A DNA stretch of 64,000 bases from Planctomycetota bacterium (GTDB lineage: Bacteria; Planctomycetota; PUPC01; JACPCR01). The stretch is taken from positions 56,728 to 120,727 of the forward strand of contig JACPCR010000083.1 in assembly GCA_016179685.1 (NCBI GenBank). Direction: 5' to 3'. Each line of letters begins with the position of its first letter. The stretch's first letter is position 1. Position numbers and translations under genes: made by a program. A model generated the notes under the pieces. That model worked only from the letters and a program-made list of their open reading frames with translations. It was not told the DNA's origin and did no database searches. This document shows, one piece after another, positions 26,096-35,441 of the stretch.

Positions 26096-26854
26096 ATGAC
26101 GAGGACGGGCAAGCGTGGTTTTTCTGCGGATGAGCTGGCTTTCTACCGGGAGAAGGGGCACGTGACCGTGCCCGGTATCTTCTCCGCGGAAGAGATGGAG
26201 GCGGCGATCCAGGACATCGAAGCGTGGGGCAACGAAGTCCTCGGGCGGTTAAACGAGGCTCAGAAGGCCTGGTATCTGGACCGTGGCGTCTCGAACGCGC
26301 AGGTCTTACGCAAGCTGGACAATCCCGTGTATCAACGTCCCGTGTTTCGAAAGATGGCGGGTCATCCCGTTCTGCTGGCTTGCGTGGAGCAGATCTTGGG
26401 GCCGAAGCCGATAGTGTATTTCAGCCAGGTTTTTCTGAAGCCGCCGGAGGGCGGCAGTCCCAAGCCGGTGCATCAGGACAACTTTTACTTCGGGCCGAAC
26501 GATCTTGACGGGGTCGTCACGGCCTGGCTGGCGCTGGACGAGGCGACGGTCGAGAACGGATGCCTGTATTTCGGCGAAGGGACGAATCGGGGCGAGGTCT
26601 ATCCGCACGTGGCCCCGGCAGGCGAGCCATTCAATCTGCAGTTGCCGCCGGAAATTGCGGCCCGATTCGCCATGACGCCCGCTCCGGTCCCTCGTGGCGG
26701 CGTTTCCTTTCATCACGGGAACACGTTCCACCAATCTTCGGCGAACCGTTCGACGCGCTGGCGTCGTGCGGCGGCCTTCCATTATGTCGCGGGTGACGTC
26801 CGGTTCGTCCGTCCTGCCCTGCCCTATGACGAGTCCGTGGTGGTGCGGATTTGA
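26096..26854 (+). CDS. phytanoyl-CoA dioxygenase (PhyH)-family protein
   Basis: 252 residues. The family comprises Fe(II)/2-oxoglutarate oxygenases that hydroxylate diverse small molecules. The facial triad is visible: H-x-D in KPVHQDNFYF (His126, Asp128) and a distal histidine in GGVSFHHGNTFHQSSAN (His206-212). The 2-oxoglutarate-binding arginine is likely in STRWRRAAAFHY (about 221-224). It lacks a signal peptide. ATG 26096 follows a GGAGGGG about 9 bases upstream. It has no coupled neighbour, so the substrate is unknown. Confidence 0.87.
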   Translation: MTRTGKRGFSADELAFYREKGHVTVPGIFSAEEMEAAIQDIEAWGNEVLGRLNEAQKAWYLDRGVSNAQVLRKLDNPVYQRPVFRKMAGHPVLLACVEQILGPKPIVYFSQVFLKPPEGGSPKPVHQDNFYFGPNDLDGVVTAWLALDEATVENGCLYFGEGTNRGEVYPHVAPAGEPFNLQLPPEIAARFAMTPAPVPRGGVSFHHGNTFHQSSANRSTRWRRAAAFHYVAGDVRFVRPALPYDESVVVRI

Positions 26855-26907
26855 GGGATGGGCGAGAACAACTTTTGCCGGTCGCGCTCCTGAGAAACAA
26901 CGCAGCT

Positions 26908-27060
26908 TCTCAATAAGTTCGGGGAGATGGCCCCGCCTGATTTCATAACTGATGATGATTCAGCACTTCACGAGTTTTCGCAGCGAAGCGCGCCAGCGCT
27001 TCGTCTGGGCCCTCTAATCTCATCTCTCGGACGGAACGCGGACGCGTTCCGCTACGCAGA
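26908..27060 (-). mobile_element. MITE-like element, copy B (inverted, truncated)
   Basis: Begins with TCTCAATAAGTTCGGGG and continues as the reverse complement of copy A (GATGATGATTCAGCACTTC..., then GGAACGCGGACGCGTTCC), but the far terminal repeat is lost at the junction with the 95-bp duplication. Confidence 0.75.
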
Positions 27061-27190
27061 GCGAAGCCCGGAAGCGCTTCGCCTACCTCCGCGGGCTGCC
27101 TGGGCCCTCTAATCTCATCTCTCGGGCGGAACGCGGACGCGTTCCGCTACGCAGCGAAGCCCGGAAGCGCTTCGCCTACCTCCGCGGGCT
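27005..27190. repeat. 95-bp tandem duplication
   Basis: CTGGGCCCTCTAATCTCATC begins at 27005 and again at 27100; both copies run through GGAACGCGGACGCGTTCC and CTACCTCCGCGGGCTGC. The duplication starts inside MITE copy B and leads into the 150-bp repeat. Confidence 0.85.
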
Positions 27191-27338
27191 GCTATGTAAG
27201 GTGGCAATGTCCTTGACGTTGCCACCTTGCATAACCCGTTGCATGTAAACGCTCTACGTTTAGCATACGTAACTCATTTCGGACGTCCCTACGGGACTCA
27301 CAGAAACAGGCTTCCGGTGACGATCACTCAGCAGTTAC
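27190..27338. repeat. 150-bp dispersed repeat, copy 2
   Basis: Near-identical to 16798-16946. Here the inverted repeat GGTGGCAA-TGTCCTTGACG-TTGCCACC is perfect, with 8-base arms. The next 120 bp to the following gene end have no recognisable feature. Confidence 0.85.
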
Positions 27339-27457
27339 ACCGACGCCATCCGCGGTGCGCGGTCCCGAGTGTTTGTAGTCCCGTGTTTACACGGAAGGAT
27401 TTGGGTCGGCGAGCCGCGGTTTCGCCTGAGGTCCAGCAGGGATCCCCAAGGGAGGCG

Positions 27458-30400
27458 TCATTCGCCCGCGCCTTCGGCGAGGACCTTGTAGTATTCTTGC
27501 AGGAGCTTGCGGTACTCGTCCGGATACTTTTCCAGCAGAGGATCGTCGTGCTGGGCGGGGGCGGCGTTTCCGGAGCGTTCGCCGGAGGAGGCCTCGGTCT
27601 GGCCCACGTAAGCGGCGAGCCGGCGGCGCAGCTTCTTCAGGTGAAGCGAGGCCTCGATCTGCTTGCGGACGGCGTGGTCGAACCGGCCGCCATCGAGGTC
27701 GGACTGGACCTCCTGCATGAGCAACAGGGCGGAATTGGCGTCGAAATCGGGCTGGCCGGTAATCTCCTTGAGCTTGTTGACGAAGAGTTCCGTCTTGAGT
27801 CGGAGGTCGTCCTGCTTCTCCTTGAGCTTCATGCGCTGGTGGGACCAATTGATGGGGGCATCGCCGCGGAGTCCGAACTCGGTGGCCTCATCGGAGCGTT
27901 TCCCGCCGGTGGAGGTCGAGCCGCCCGCCCGTTTCTTTTCGCCCTTGGTGGGGACGAAGCCTTCCATGGCCTGTTCCTTGGTGTAGCGGTCTTCCGTTTC
28001 ACGCCCCTCTTTCGCGACGTCGGCGGCATCCACGAATTCGCCGGAAGTCTTGCCGGTCCGGCCTGAGCCGCTACGGCCGCCGACCTCATTATTTTTCGGC
28101 TTGGTATTGCCGCTGCGGCCTTTGGCCATCCAGTTGGAGGCGGGTCCGCCGTCTCCGCCGATCAGCCCGGTGTTGTCCGTGGCGCCGAAGTGCATTTGGG
28201 AATTCATGTCGTCTGCGTCTTCGGCCAGGTCCTCCTGCGCGTCCAGCAGGTCGCCCAGGGTGTCGTGCATGTTCGGCGGAATGGGGGGCAGCTTCGTCTC
28301 AGGGCGTTCCTCCTCGGGCCAATCCTCGAAGTCCCACTTGGTCTTGCTGCCCAGGCTGTTGGTCAGGAAGGCCTCGCCGTTGTCCGGGATGCTGTCGGCC
28401 ATGAGGACGGCCATTTCTTCCTTCATGAGCATGTTACGGAATTCCTTGGCTTCGCCCTTCTTGACGGCGTCGCTGACGGCGCGATAGACGTCTTCCATGA
28501 GGTCGATGAGGTGTTCATTGGTAATTTTCTCTTCGGCGAGGACCTTGGTCTGGTCCTTGGCCTCTCGAGCGAGCTTTTCGGCCAGGCGCTGCCGCTCGAG
28601 GATTTTGCGGGCGAGGGCTTCGGCCTCCGCCGAGTCCGGCGGTAGTTCGAGGAGCTTCTGGGTCTCGAGGACGTTCGCCTTCTGCTCCTTGTAGAAGTGG
28701 GTGAGTTTTTCCTTGAAGGCCTCGAGCGCCTTGGTTTCGTCCTTGAGCTTTTCGGCGTCGGGCTTGGTGGCCTCGGGGCTCTGGCGCGCTTTTTCCGAGG
28801 CTTCGCTGGCCGCGGCCCCCTGGGCGATCATCTGCTCGAGCTTCTTGACAGTCTCCTCTTCGAGGAGCTTGGCTTCGAGGAGGTGGCGGCGCTGGCTCGA
28901 GGCCTGGGAGGCCCTGCCCGCATCGTCGAGCGCGGCGACCGAGTCGGCCAGCTCCTCCTGGGCGAGTTGGCGGAGCGAGTTCTTGACCGGCCCCAGCTTC
29001 TCGGAGAGGCCAGCGGCCAGGCGGCCGCCCTCGTCCCGGATGCCCATCTGTTCCGCGGTGATGCCGTCGAGGTCTTCGCGAATGGGCCCCGTTCCCACGA
29101 GCGCGGCGACTCCATCCGTGGAGGCCAGATTCGCCTGCTGCCGCGAAAGCAGCCTCTTGAGCTGATCCAGGTCCGTGAGCTGGGCTGCCCGATCGGCCTG
29201 GGAGCCCTGGGACGGCCGGACCACCGTGAGCGTCCGCGTGGCGGAGGCGCTGCGCTGCCCGAGCGAGTCCTGCAACTCGATGCAGCAGCGCAAGACGTCG
29301 CCGTCGGCCAGCTTCAGGGCCGCAAGCTGCAAGAGGAACTCACCGGTGTGGCGGAGCGGAAGCTCTGCGAGCGGCAGCGACTGGCCCGGCAGATCGGCCA
29401 TGGACCGGTCGAAGGCCCGGGTGACATCGAGCTTGAGGTCAGCCCGGGCCAGGCCGAAGTCGTCCGTAGCGGCGAACTGGAGGCCCACGCCGTCGGATGC
29501 GGCGACCGGCATGTCCTCGGCGGGTGAGACGAGCTGGACGGAAGGCGGCTGGTCCTTCACGGCGACGATGGCATGCTGGACGGGAGCAACGCTCGGGTTG
29601 CCGGTCCGGTCCACCAGCGTGAACCAGTAGGACTCCGTCTCGGTAACCGTGAACTCCGCGACCACATCATCCGCGGCCTGACCGCTCTCGATCGAAAGCG
29701 TGGCCGGCTCATGTCGAGTACGGTGGAGCTCAGCGGACTGCAGGGGCTTATTGGCGTGGGCGCGAATCCGGACCGATGTGCCCTCGACCACCTCGAGGTT
29801 GCCGCCATGATTCTCAAGGGACTCGGTCGCCCGTTTCAGGTACTCTGGATAAACCAGGGTCACGTCCAGGCTCTGCAACGTCGGGCTCTCGGTCAGCTCG
29901 ATGTGGAAGATTTCACTGCGGTCGTCTCCAGCGAGGACCTGGTAATCGAGGGCGCGGGTGAGATGCGGCAGGGTCCATTCGAACCGGCCGTCCGTGCCGG
30001 TTCGGGCCCGGGCGATATCGCGCCAGTTGCCTTGGGCGCCGACGCGCAGGAGCAGCCGCTCGGGCGGTTGGCCGGAGAGCCGGGTGCGGACGGTGACGTC
30101 GGTGCCGCCGAGGACGACGAGGTTGCCCGGGTCGACGCTCTCGATGCGGGTATTGGTGATGGCGTCGATGGACCGCGTGGGGGCGAGGTATCGCTGGAGG
30201 GAGTTGAGGAAGCGGTCGGGCGAGGCGTAGCCGTAGAGGGCGACGAGGCCGATGGCGGCCAGGCAGCCGAGGACGGCGGGCTGGACGGCCCGCCAGGGCA
30301 GGGTGACGGTGAAGTCGGTTTTTTCGAGGGCTCGGCAGTTTTCAAGAACGACGATGGGCGAGAAGGGATTCTGGCTGAGCTGCCGGTCCCGGGCGATCTG

Positions 30401-30733
30401 GAGCGTATTGATGAGCCGGCCTTCGAGGTTGCCCAGCCTCTCCTCGACGTGGATGGCGACCTTTTCGTCGCGGAGTGGCCGGAGGAGGGGACGCACCGTG
30501 GTCCACGCGAAGAGGGCGACCCAGGCGAGGAGAAGGGCGGCCTCCGTGGCGATGAGCGCCGCCGGGCCGCCATGGAGACAGCGGTCCAGCAGGAGCGCAG
30601 CGAGCAGCAGGCCGGCGGTGAGGCCGAGGAAGGCGGCGGAGGATTGGATGGTCTCGATGGTTCTCCACCGCGATCGAGCCGAACGGAGGCGGGCGACCAG
30701 TTTGAGGAACTCGGGGAGCTGGAGGCAATTCAT
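27458..30733 (-). CDS. large membrane-anchored DUF4175-like protein
   Basis: 1,091 residues from ATG 30733; a longer frame exists upstream but lacks support. Transmembrane helices are predicted at about 33-50, 57-82 and 148-170, followed by a long extracytoplasmic part of beta-sandwich-like repeats (to about 520) and a Glu/Lys/Gln-rich, coiled-coil second half with Gly/Ser-rich low-complexity stretches near 880-950. It ends EKYPDEYRKLLQEYYKVLAEGAGE, a tail style I associate with DUF4175 proteins of planctomycete-like genomes. Those usually neighbour MoxR-ATPase, DUF58 and VWA genes; none is adjacent here. Function is unknown and an envelope role is inferred. Confidence 0.75.
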   Translation of the reverse strand: MNCLQLPEFLKLVARLRSARSRWRTIETIQSSAAFLGLTAGLLLAALLLDRCLHGGPAALIATEAALLLAWVALFAWTTVRPLLRPLRDEKVAIHVEERLGNLEGRLINTLQIARDRQLSQNPFSPIVVLENCRALEKTDFTVTLPWRAVQPAVLGCLAAIGLVALYGYASPDRFLNSLQRYLAPTRSIDAITNTRIESVDPGNLVVLGGTDVTVRTRLSGQPPERLLLRVGAQGNWRDIARARTGTDGRFEWTLPHLTRALDYQVLAGDDRSEIFHIELTESPTLQSLDVTLVYPEYLKRATESLENHGGNLEVVEGTSVRIRAHANKPLQSAELHRTRHEPATLSIESGQAADDVVAEFTVTETESYWFTLVDRTGNPSVAPVQHAIVAVKDQPPSVQLVSPAEDMPVAASDGVGLQFAATDDFGLARADLKLDVTRAFDRSMADLPGQSLPLAELPLRHTGEFLLQLAALKLADGDVLRCCIELQDSLGQRSASATRTLTVVRPSQGSQADRAAQLTDLDQLKRLLSRQQANLASTDGVAALVGTGPIREDLDGITAEQMGIRDEGGRLAAGLSEKLGPVKNSLRQLAQEELADSVAALDDAGRASQASSQRRHLLEAKLLEEETVKKLEQMIAQGAAASEASEKARQSPEATKPDAEKLKDETKALEAFKEKLTHFYKEQKANVLETQKLLELPPDSAEAEALARKILERQRLAEKLAREAKDQTKVLAEEKITNEHLIDLMEDVYRAVSDAVKKGEAKEFRNMLMKEEMAVLMADSIPDNGEAFLTNSLGSKTKWDFEDWPEEERPETKLPPIPPNMHDTLGDLLDAQEDLAEDADDMNSQMHFGATDNTGLIGGDGGPASNWMAKGRSGNTKPKNNEVGGRSGSGRTGKTSGEFVDAADVAKEGRETEDRYTKEQAMEGFVPTKGEKKRAGGSTSTGGKRSDEATEFGLRGDAPINWSHQRMKLKEKQDDLRLKTELFVNKLKEITGQPDFDANSALLLMQEVQSDLDGGRFDHAVRKQIEASLHLKKLRRRLAAYVGQTEASSGERSGNAAPAQHDDPLLEKYPDEYRKLLQEYYKVLAEGAGE

Positions 30734-30788
30734 GGCGATGATTGTAGCAGATTGCGCAAGAAAATCATGAGAGATAAACGATGCGAGT

Positions 30789-30835
30789 AGACGGGCTCGC
30801 ATGTGCGGGTGCACCTCCGAGCTCGTCCACGAGGG
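30789..30835. repeat. degenerate member of the GCACTT hairpin family
   Basis: GAGTAGACGGGCTCGCATGTGCGGGTGCACCTCCGAGCTCGTC-type sequence shares the GTAGACG and GTGCGGGTGCAC words with the elements at 7672, 7753 and 54723, but the stem is poorly conserved. It lies just upstream of the DUF4175-like gene start. Confidence 0.45.
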
Positions 30836-30856
30836 CCGATTTGCCGCGCAGGCGGG

Positions 30857-31764
30857 TTAGCGGAGCGCCTGGCAGGAGCCTGGCCGGAGGACCTCGCCGC
30901 CGGGTAAAATGAAGGGCTCGCGGGAGAAATTGGCCACGACCTGAAGGCCGCCCTCGAAGCGGCTGGCCTGCACGAGTCGATCGGGCGTGAGCCAGCCGTG
31001 CGATTCGAGCTCCTTGCCCGAAGTCTGCCGGTGGAGGAGAGACACGCTCTTGCAGAGAACAGCCATACGGGCCCCGTGAATCTCGATCGTGCCCGGGTGA
31101 GTCAGGTGAGAGCAGGGGGATTGCCGTAGAGGAGGTCGAAGAGGGCGCGGGCGCCGTTATCTTCCGCCGAGAGGTAAGAGTCCTGGTGATGCTGGGCCGT
31201 GAGGTAGGATTGTTCCTGGAACACGGCGCGGTCGAGAGCCACGCCGGCATCTTCGGGCGATTCCAGGATCATCAGCACGCCGTGTCCCCGGGGCATGCTC
31301 ACGAGTCCGAACCACGGCATGCTGAGGTCCGACGCGCAGGCCTCGAGGACCTGCCCCTTGAGGAGGTGCTGGAGCGGAAGATCGTCGGCGGGGAAAAGGA
31401 TTCCATGGGAATGCGGAATGACCAGGAAGCCGGAATCCAGGACGAAGGGAGGCGGGTAGCGGAAGGAATCGAAGGCGGTCTCCTGCCGCGGGGAAAGGCG
31501 GAGGCGCAACTCGGGGGACTCCTCGGCGAGCCCCCAGGTGACGAGCATCTCGAGTCCCTGCCCGGTGCGCATCCGGGCGGCGACATGGTCGCGCTGCCGG
31601 ACGTATTCCTGGACGCGGAGCGAGCACTCGCCGGACTGGACCCAGTGGAAATCGACGCGCCGGTCTTACACCCGGATTCGAGGGGAGCGATGCTCGAAAT
31701 GGACGACGAGGTGCTGGTTTTCCATGACCAGCCCCTTGCCGGTCTCGCGGAGGGTGCGGGGCAC
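30857..31764 (-). pseudogene. broken DUF5696/GH101-like glycosidase
   Basis: Downstream of folE and in its frame, coding resumes at GTG 31764 (MPRTLRETGKGLVMENQHLVV-type opening), meets a TAA at about 31672, continues as DFHWVQSGECSLRVQEYV through FVLDSGFLVIPHSHGILFPAD and SMPWFGLVSMPRGHGVLMIL, stops near 31102, and resumes in another frame (THPGTIEIHGARM... ending LQVVANFSREPFILPGGEVL) to 30857. The pieces match the two ends of DUF5696/GH101-type proteins, so I see a gene with one nonsense codon, one frameshift and a large internal deletion removing the catalytic barrel. Confidence 0.6.
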
Positions 31765-31767
31765 GAT

Positions 31768-32331
31768 TTAAGGCGAAATGAGGTTCATGAACTCCGCCCG
31801 GGTCTCCAGGCGGGTGCGGAACATGCCGAGCATGGCGGAGGTGATGGCGACGGACTCCTGTTTTTCGATGCCGCGCATCTGCATGCAGAGGTGCTCGGCC
31901 TTGATGACGACTCCGACGCCCCGGGGATCGAGCACCTTCTGGATCGTCTCCGCGATCTGCATCGTCATGCGCTCCTGCACCTGGAGGCGGCGGGCATAGA
32001 CCTCGACGAGCCGGGCGATCTTGCTGAGTCCGACGATCTTCTTGTCCGGCAGGTAAGCGACGTGCGCGACGCCGACGAACGGGAGGAGGTGGTGCTCGCA
32101 CAGGCTGAATATCTTGATGTTCTTCAGCACGACCATTTCGCTATACTCTTCCGTGAACACGGCCCCGTTCAACACCTTGAAGGGGTCCTCGAAGTAGCCC
32201 TTGGTGAGGAACTCCAGGCTTTTTTCCACCCGCAGAGGGGTCTTCTTCAGACCCTCGCGGGACGGGTCCTCACCGAGGTGTGCCAGCAGATCGGAGACCA
32301 GCGGAGCGATCTTCCCTTCCAGGGTGCGCAT
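31768..32331 (-). CDS. folE: GTP cyclohydrolase I
   Basis: 187 residues. It converts GTP to 7,8-dihydroneopterin triphosphate, the first step of tetrahydrofolate synthesis. Family motifs are complete: [37 protein letters not shown] (Zn-binding Cys and two His), [23 protein letters not shown], and [11 protein letters not shown] (second Zn Cys), ending [10 protein letters not shown] start at ATG 32331 with AAGGG about 9 bases upstream; ATG 32361 is a possible earlier start. The TAA is followed at once by the glycosidase relic in the same frame. Confidence 0.95.
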   Translation of the reverse strand: MRTLEGKIAPLVSDLLAHLGEDPSREGLKKTPLRVEKSLEFLTKGYFEDPFKVLNGAVFTEEYSEMVVLKNIKIFSLCEHHLLPFVGVAHVAYLPDKKIVGLSKIARLVEVYARRLQVQERMTMQIAETIQKVLDPRGVGVVIKAEHLCMQMRGIEKQESVAITSAMLGMFRTRLETRAEFMNLISP

Positions 32332-32421
32332 GGGGTTTTTCCCTTTTCGTCTGGGGGACATCGACCCTGATTCAAGCACAGGGTTCGAGTGCGATCAACT
32401 TTCCAGGAGGAAAAAAGCAGC

Positions 32422-33597
32422 ATGTTTCACAAGGCGATGTGGGCCTATCCGTGGGACCTGGCGGACGAAGGGGTGGGGGCCGTGGTGGCGCAGCTTGGCG
32501 GTGACATCGGGATCAACGCCGTTGCGCTGTCCAACGCCTACCACTCGGTGGAGCATCTCAGGCCCCGAGCTTCAGGCGGAAAGTTCTATCGGAGCGAGCA
32601 GGCGGCGCTCTATTTCGAGCCCGACCTGTCCCATTACGCGGAGACGAAACTGCGGCATCGGGTCTCGCCCTGGGTGCAGGAGCGGCCGGTGCTGCCTTCG
32701 TTCGTGTCGGCCTGCCGGGAGCACGGCGTGCGGGCCGAGTCCTGGACCGTTTTCTTCCACAACAGCTTCCTGGCAGGGGGGAATCCCGACTGCGCTGAAC
32801 GCAGCGTGTACGGGGATGCGTTGCCTTACGCGTTGTGCCCGTCGAATCCTGAAGCCAGGGCCTATGCCTTGGCCCTGTGCCGGGACCTCGAATCCCAGGG
32901 GATCGAGATTCTGGAATTCGAGTCGATGCACTTCCACGGCTTCGGCCATGCGCATCACCACAGCAAGTTCGGAGTGGACTTCGGGGGCGCGAGGCCGCTT
33001 TTCGACCTCTGCTTCTGCCCGCATTGCCGGGCCCGGGGCGAGAAGGCAGGAGTCGAAGCTCAACGCCTGGCCGCTGAGGTAAGACGGGAGCTGGACCGCG
33101 TGATGGCCGGAGGAAAGGCTGGACGAAAGTTCGAGGAATACCTGGATGGTGTGGATGGCCTGCGCGGGTATTTCCGAGCGAGGCAGGAGACGGTCACGTC
33201 GCTGCTGCGAGAGGTTCGCCACGCGGTCCGGATTCAGTTGAATTTCATTGCCATGGGCGACGAATGGAGCGCCGGGCTCGATCTCGCGGCGATCGCGGCG
33301 ATCGCGGACCAGGTGGAGATTCTGGCCTATACCCCGTCGTCCCAGCGGGTACGGGAGATGGTGGGCGCGACTCAAACGAAGATCGGCGGGCCGGGGAAGC
33401 TGGTCGTGGGCTACTCGGTCTATGCGCCTTTCACCCCGGACGCTGGTACGCTGCTGGCCAACGTGCGTGCTGCGCAAGAGGAGGGGGTGCGGCACTTCTC
33501 CTTCTACAACTACGGCATCATGCCTCCCGGCAACCTGGAATGGGTGAAGCAAGCGGTGAATCTCATCGAATCTGCCGGCGGGCAAAGGAAAGCTTAA
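32422..33597 (+). CDS. uncharacterised TIM-barrel-like protein, paralogue 1
   Basis: 391 residues. ATG 32422 has AGGAGG 11 bases upstream. It opens FHKAMWAYPWDLADEG, contains YFEPDLSHY, LCPSNPEARAYALALCRDLE, EFESMHFHGFGHAHHH and DLCFCPHCRARGEK, and ends ALLLLQLR-like hydrophobic strands in YSVYAPFTP and HFSFYNYGIMPPGNLEWVK. The pattern of regular beta-alpha units with E/H residues on strand ends suggests a glycosidase-like barrel. It aligns along its length with the protein at 35542-36717, which is the same size. It is cytoplasmic and its substrate is unknown. CFCPHC could bind a metal. Confidence 0.65.
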   Translation: MFHKAMWAYPWDLADEGVGAVVAQLGGDIGINAVALSNAYHSVEHLRPRASGGKFYRSEQAALYFEPDLSHYAETKLRHRVSPWVQERPVLPSFVSACREHGVRAESWTVFFHNSFLAGGNPDCAERSVYGDALPYALCPSNPEARAYALALCRDLESQGIEILEFESMHFHGFGHAHHHSKFGVDFGGARPLFDLCFCPHCRARGEKAGVEAQRLAAEVRRELDRVMAGGKAGRKFEEYLDGVDGLRGYFRARQETVTSLLREVRHAVRIQLNFIAMGDEWSAGLDLAAIAAIADQVEILAYTPSSQRVREMVGATQTKIGGPGKLVVGYSVYAPFTPDAGTLLANVRAAQEEGVRHFSFYNYGIMPPGNLEWVKQAVNLIESAGGQRKA

Positions 33598-33778
33598 GGC
33601 GGGCGAAGCCCGCAGCCCAACAAGGCTGGAAAAGGTGTCAGGGTTCAGGGTTCAGGATTAACGGACACCCGACCCGCCTCCCACCGGGCGAAGTCTGGCG
33701 GGACACCTTTCAACTTCTCCGCCGGATGCCCACGCAGTGGGCGCGGCGCGGGGCGCGGAGAAGTGACACCCTAAGACT
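33598..33778. other. intergenic region with an end-of-gene repeat
   Basis: Contains GTGTCAGGGTTCAGGGTTCAGG-type simple repeats, and at about 33757-33784 a 30-bp sequence (GCGGAGAAGTGACA...TAAGACTCTAAAG) whose reverse complement recurs at 63524-63552 with one change. The second overlaps the end of the following gene. Confidence 0.5.
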
Positions 33779-34624
33779 CTAAAGCTCGAGTTCGAGTCCG
33801 TCGTAGCCCACGGTAACACCGTAAGGACCGGCGAGACCCTCGCATTCCGAGTGGGTGAGCAGGCCGTTGTCGCCGATGTGCGTGGCGATCAGAGGCGTCG
33901 AGGGCCGGAGGCAGCCGATCTCCAGCATCCGCTCCCGCATCTTGAGGAAGGTATAGAAATTCAGGTGGCCGGGCCCCTCCTTGAAGACGTCCGTCATGCG
34001 CAGCGTCGTGCATTCGAGGAAGACCGCGTCGAACCGGAAGGCGGACAAGGCTTTCCACTGGTCGTCGAGGTAATAGCCGGTGTCCCAGGCGAGGAGGGCG
34101 GACCGGCCAGCATGCTGGATGACGTAGTGGAGGGTGCCGGGCGAGTGGTGTCCATCGAGGGGTATGACTCTGAATTCTCCTGCGGCGAAGGCTTGACCAG
34201 GCTGAACCACGTGGAATTGCAGCTTGAGACGTTCGGCGTCGAGCTGGCGCTGGTCGAAGGCGCGAGCGGTGTCGGCGCTTCCGTAGAGCTGAAGGAGGGG
34301 CATCTGGTCCGAGTCGCTCATGAGCTTGGCCCGGTGGCCCAGGCAGGTCAAATCAAAGTGGTCCTCGTGGGAATGGGTGAAGAGGAGATGCTCGAGGCGG
34401 CTGAGGTTGAAGCCGCCGCGCATCATGTGGTGGCCCGTATCCGGCGGGAGGTCGACGGCCAATTGCGGTTCCGCGCCCTCTTCGCCGGGTGCGAACAGGT
34501 GCATCCCCGTACGCGTGCGCCGGTCGCGTCCGCCGCAGCGTTTGGCGTGCTCGCAGACGCGGCAGGCGCAGAAGGGCCGAGGCACGGTTTTGCCAGCGGA
34601 AGAGCCGAGGAGTCGGAATCGCAC
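33779..34624 (-). CDS. MBL-fold metallo-hydrolase, PhnP-like
   Basis: 281 residues. The metallo-beta-lactamase fold of PhnP type hydrolyses cyclic phosphodiesters or related esters. It opens VRFRLLGSSAGKTVPRPFC, followed by the Cys-x-x-Cys-rich CRVCEHAKRCGGRDRRTRTG typical of PhnP-type proteins, the metal motif THSHEDHFD, then HHSPGTLHYVIQ, LLAWDTGYY and LIATHIGDNG with the remaining ligands. The GTG start at 34624 lies one base after the stop of the upstream isomerase-like gene, so I reject longer starts that would overlap it. There is no phosphonate lyase operon here; the context suggests sugar or cyclitol metabolism. Confidence 0.8.
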   Translation of the reverse strand: MRFRLLGSSAGKTVPRPFCACRVCEHAKRCGGRDRRTRTGMHLFAPGEEGAEPQLAVDLPPDTGHHMMRGGFNLSRLEHLLFTHSHEDHFDLTCLGHRAKLMSDSDQMPLLQLYGSADTARAFDQRQLDAERLKLQFHVVQPGQAFAAGEFRVIPLDGHHSPGTLHYVIQHAGRSALLAWDTGYYLDDQWKALSAFRFDAVFLECTTLRMTDVFKEGPGHLNFYTFLKMRERMLEIGCLRPSTPLIATHIGDNGLLTHSECEGLAGPYGVTVGYDGLELEL

Positions 34625-34625
34625 G

Positions 34626-35438
34626 CTAATGCGCCTCCTCGAGTCGGAGCTCTTGCAGGACGCCCCTGAGCGCTCGGGCGGTGTGCCGGGCCAGCTCGGC
34701 CGGGTGCCCCTTGGCGGGGACCGGCTCGAGGACATTGATGAATCCATCGAAGGAGGCATCGCGGAGGGCTTCGATGAACGGCCGGAGAAGGAGCTGGCGA
34801 TTCTCGCCGAGCGGCACACGGTCGTAGTGGACGGTGTCGCCGTCTCGCAGGGTGAGGGACGATCCCTGACCCCGGGGAACGATGATGATGCTCTGGAGAT
34901 TGACGCCGAAGATCGCCCGGCCCAGCACGGTCATCGCCGCGCGGTCGTAGGGTGCACGGGCCATCATGAGGTTGGCCGGCTCGACGAGGACGCCGTAGTT
35001 CGTCCGCCCCACACGGTCGAGGACGCCGCGGGCCAGCGCGGCCGTTTCGTAGTCGCCCCCGGTGTGAATCTGGGTACAGAGGCGGATGCCGAGGGGCTGG
35101 ACGAGGTCGGCGGCCTCGCGGCAGAGCTCCACGGGGCCCGAGACGCGGAGGGTGGAGCATCGAAGCCGCTGAGCGGCCCCGGCGAGGGCCATCAGGGCCT
35201 CGAGGGATGCCGCGTCACGCAGGCCGGCGGCATTCAGGAGTCGAATGCTCACTCCGGATTCACTCGCCGCCTTTTCCGTTTCGGCGAGTTTTTCGCCGGG
35301 CGGTGGACTCCCGAGCTGCGAGTAGCGCAAGTCCACGCCCGAGTAGCCGGTTTCACGAGCCAGGAAGAAGAAATCGCGGAGTCCCATCGCGGGCCCCTGG
35401 GCGGTCTCGATGATTCGTCCGGAAAGGCAGAGGTTCAT
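34626..35438 (-). CDS. xylose isomerase-like TIM-barrel protein (sugar phosphate isomerase/epimerase family)
   Basis: 270 residues with the AP_endonuc_2 fold. It opens MNLCLSGRIIETAQG, then FFFLARETGYSGVDLRYSQLG, SIRLLNAAGLRDA, LRVSGPVELCREAADLVQ, LCTQIHTGGDYETA with the usual metal-site histidine, and NVLEPVPAKGHP. The family isomerises or epimerises sugars and inositols or cleaves apurinic sites; the metal ligands are only partly typical. It is coupled to the PhnP-like gene below it and separated from the next gene by an inverted 7-mer array. It probably serves the same pathway as the flanking TIM-barrel paralogues. Confidence 0.75.
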   Translation of the reverse strand: MNLCLSGRIIETAQGPAMGLRDFFFLARETGYSGVDLRYSQLGSPPPGEKLAETEKAASESGVSIRLLNAAGLRDAASLEALMALAGAAQRLRCSTLRVSGPVELCREAADLVQPLGIRLCTQIHTGGDYETAALARGVLDRVGRTNYGVLVEPANLMMARAPYDRAAMTVLGRAIFGVNLQSIIIVPRGQGSSLTLRDGDTVHYDRVPLGENRQLLLRPFIEALRDASFDGFINVLEPVPAKGHPAELARHTARALRGVLQELRLEEAH

Positions 35439-35441
35439 GAT

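Noticed and set aside
26927..27112. 61-codon frame ending AAWAL
   Set aside because: Read from MITE copy B and the 95-bp duplication; no independent evidence of a gene.
29573..30790. 405-codon plus-strand frame
   Set aside because: Lies antisense to the DUF4175-like membrane protein and has low-complexity Gly/Glu composition.
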